Positions 62,981 to 64,000 of a stretch of DNA of 64,000 nt are shown here, piece after piece; positions within the stretch are counted from its first letter, which is position 1; the number at the start of each line of letters is the position of its first letter. Under the pieces are notes generated by a model. It worked only from the letters and a program-made list of their open reading frames with translations, did no database searches and had not been told where the DNA came from. A program made the translations under genes and the position numbers. The stretch comes from Acholeplasmatales bacterium (GTDB taxonomy: Bacteria; Bacillota_I; Bacilli_A; Acholeplasmatales; JAEDCM01): positions 1-64,000 of the forward strand of contig JAGCWW010000082.1 of NCBI GenBank assembly GCA_017961685.1, read 5' to 3'.

Positions 62981-64000
62981 CTTATTTCTCCATGACCATA
63001 AATCTTATATTTATAAGTAGTCATTTCTTTTAGAGCCATTGGCCCTCTAGCATGTAGCTTTTGTGTAGAAATACCTAGTTCAGCACCCATACCGAAGCAT
63101 CCACCATCACTAAATCTAGTTGAAGCATTAACATATACACAAGCACTATCAATTGTATTTAAGAACTTTTCAATATTTGCTTCATTCTTACTAATAATAG
63201 CATCAGAATGATGTGTGCCATATTTTTCAATATGAGAGATTGCTTCATCTAAATTATCAACTACTTTTAAGTCTAAGAATAAGCCATCATATTCATTACC
63301 ATAATCTTTAATTAAATTACAATCAATTACTTCTTTAACTGTTTCATCACCGTTTAATACTACTTTATCTTTAAACATATCCTTAATACCAGTTAAAACT
63401 GTATCTTTAACTTTACTATTAACTAAAATACATTCAACGGCATTACATACAGCAGGATTACTTAATTTAGCATTTTCGATGATTTTTAAAGCCATATTAA
63501 TATCAGCTGATTCATCTACATAAATATGACACACTCCAGCACCAGTTTCAATATAAGGTACTTTAGTATTTTCTGTAACATAATTAATTAAACCTTTACT
63601 ACCTCTAGGCACTACTAAATCAATATAACCTCTTAAAGTGATTAATTTTTGTACTACTTCTCTAGAATTATCACCAATAAGTTGTACTGATTTTGGATCA
63701 ATATAATCTTTAATTGCATTTTGAATAATATCAACTAACTTTTTGTTAGTTACAAATGCTTCTTTACCACCTTTTAAAAGACAAGCATTTCCACTTTTAA
63801 TACATAAAGTAGCAATATCAACACTTACATTTGGTCTAGATTCATAAACTACTCCTATTACTCCTAGTGGAACACTTATTTTTTGAATTCTTATACCACT
63901 AGCTGCAGTATAGTCAGCTAAGATGTTACCAATTGGATCATCTAGCTTTACTACATTAACAATATCTTTAGCAATACTAATTATTTTTTCTTTAGTTAAT
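62977..64000 (-). CDS. proA: Glutamate-5-semialdehyde dehydrogenase, 3' part (cut by window edge)
   Basis: Reading from 64000 the frame runs unbroken to 62977, about 341 residues: LTKEKIISIAKDIVNVVKLDDPIGN, PLGVIGVVYESRPNVSVD, GNACLLKGGKEA, LVVPRGSKGLI and the catalytic Cys in NPAVCNAVECILVN. These are ProA signatures. A GTG codon inside (63612) is not the start. It reduces glutamyl phosphate in proline synthesis. The start lies outside the window. Confidence 0.95.
   Translation of the reverse strand, partial: LTKEKIISIAKDIVNVVKLDDPIGNILADYTAASGIRIQKISVPLGVIGVVYESRPNVSVDIATLCIKSGNACLLKGGKEAFVTNKKLVDIIQNAIKDYIDPKSVQLIGDNSREVVQKLITLRGYIDLVVPRGSKGLINYVTENTKVPYIETGAGVCHIYVDESADINMALKIIENAKLSNPAVCNAVECILVNSKVKDTVLTGIKDMFKDKVVLNGDETVKEVIDCNLIKDYGNEYDGLFLDLKVVDNLDEAISHIEKYGTHHSDAIISKNEANIEKFLNTIDSACVYVNASTRFSDGGCFGMGAELGISTQKLHARGPMALKEMTTYKYKIYGHGEIR

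Noticed and set aside
62977-63612. A separate 211-aa protein starting at 63612
   Set aside because: The frame continues upstream without a stop to the window edge and reads as ProA; the GTG is internal.
1-64000. Mycoplasma-type genetic code (TGA as Trp)
   Set aside because: TGA ends real genes here (for example the 195-aa gene at 24941) and Trp is encoded by TGG throughout.

Overview
The window is AT-rich DNA from a low-GC Gram-positive bacterium of the Firmicutes/Bacilli type. The composition is very AT-rich, Shine-Dalgarno sites are strong (AAGGAG, GGAGG), TGA is used as a stop, and there are no outer-membrane genes. The gene set is glycogen synthesis, an ECF thiamine transporter, TrkAH, BipA and a Gram-positive type IV pilus. 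This suits a gut-type Erysipelotrichia or RF39-like member of the Bacilli. The species cannot be fixed from the sequence alone. Most genes lie on the minus strand.

Region 1-12.4 kb is accessory and sits on the 3' side of a tRNA-Arg(CCU) gene (12009-12085). From the left it holds the start of a UvrD-like helicase gene overlapping a Rep_trans replication initiator, with a pT181-like origin hairpin upstream. Next come a complete type III toxin-antitoxin locus (tandem RNA repeats, attenuating terminator, ToxN/AbiQ-like toxin) and a likely defence operon of ATPase, TOPRIM protein, PHP-SMC ATPase and a small protein. A membrane acyltransferase and a secreted subtilase with FG-GAP repeats follow. 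Beside the tRNA lie a partial tRNA copy, an attP-like core and short direct repeats, which look like remains of site-specific integration.

Region 12.4-25 kb is mainly housekeeping: argS, a lipid flippase-like protein, a lipid glycosyltransferase, trkA, trkH and a flavoprotein in one tight run, then a diguanylate cyclase and bipA/typA.

Region 25-36 kb is a type IV pilus / competence-like locus: pilB, pilC, a major prepilin, a prepilin peptidase, pilM, pilN and pilO, with a large membrane-anchored protein first and a redox-like protein last. Two divergent minor prepilins and one extra prepilin lie beside it. No pilT is present.

Region 36-47 kb mixes accessory modules with core genes. It holds a HicA-HicB-SecB and a HigB-HigA-SecB module, which are candidate toxin-antitoxin-chaperone (TAC) systems. 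Between them lie endonuclease IV and a second ATPase-TOPRIM pair. A DEAD-box helicase, an Arc-like regulator, an AbiE type IV toxin-antitoxin pair and a Fic protein follow. The HicAB-SecB cassette is bounded by a perfect 35-bp direct repeat that is also a terminator.

Region 47-64 kb starts with a radical SAM/SPASM protein coupled to a lipoprotein-like protein ending in a Cys-Ala repeat. After it come the glgC-glgD-glgA-glgP glycogen operon, a TPP riboswitch with thiT, NfeD and SPFH membrane proteins, a Sel1-repeat protein, a peptidase E-like protein and the 3' part of proA.
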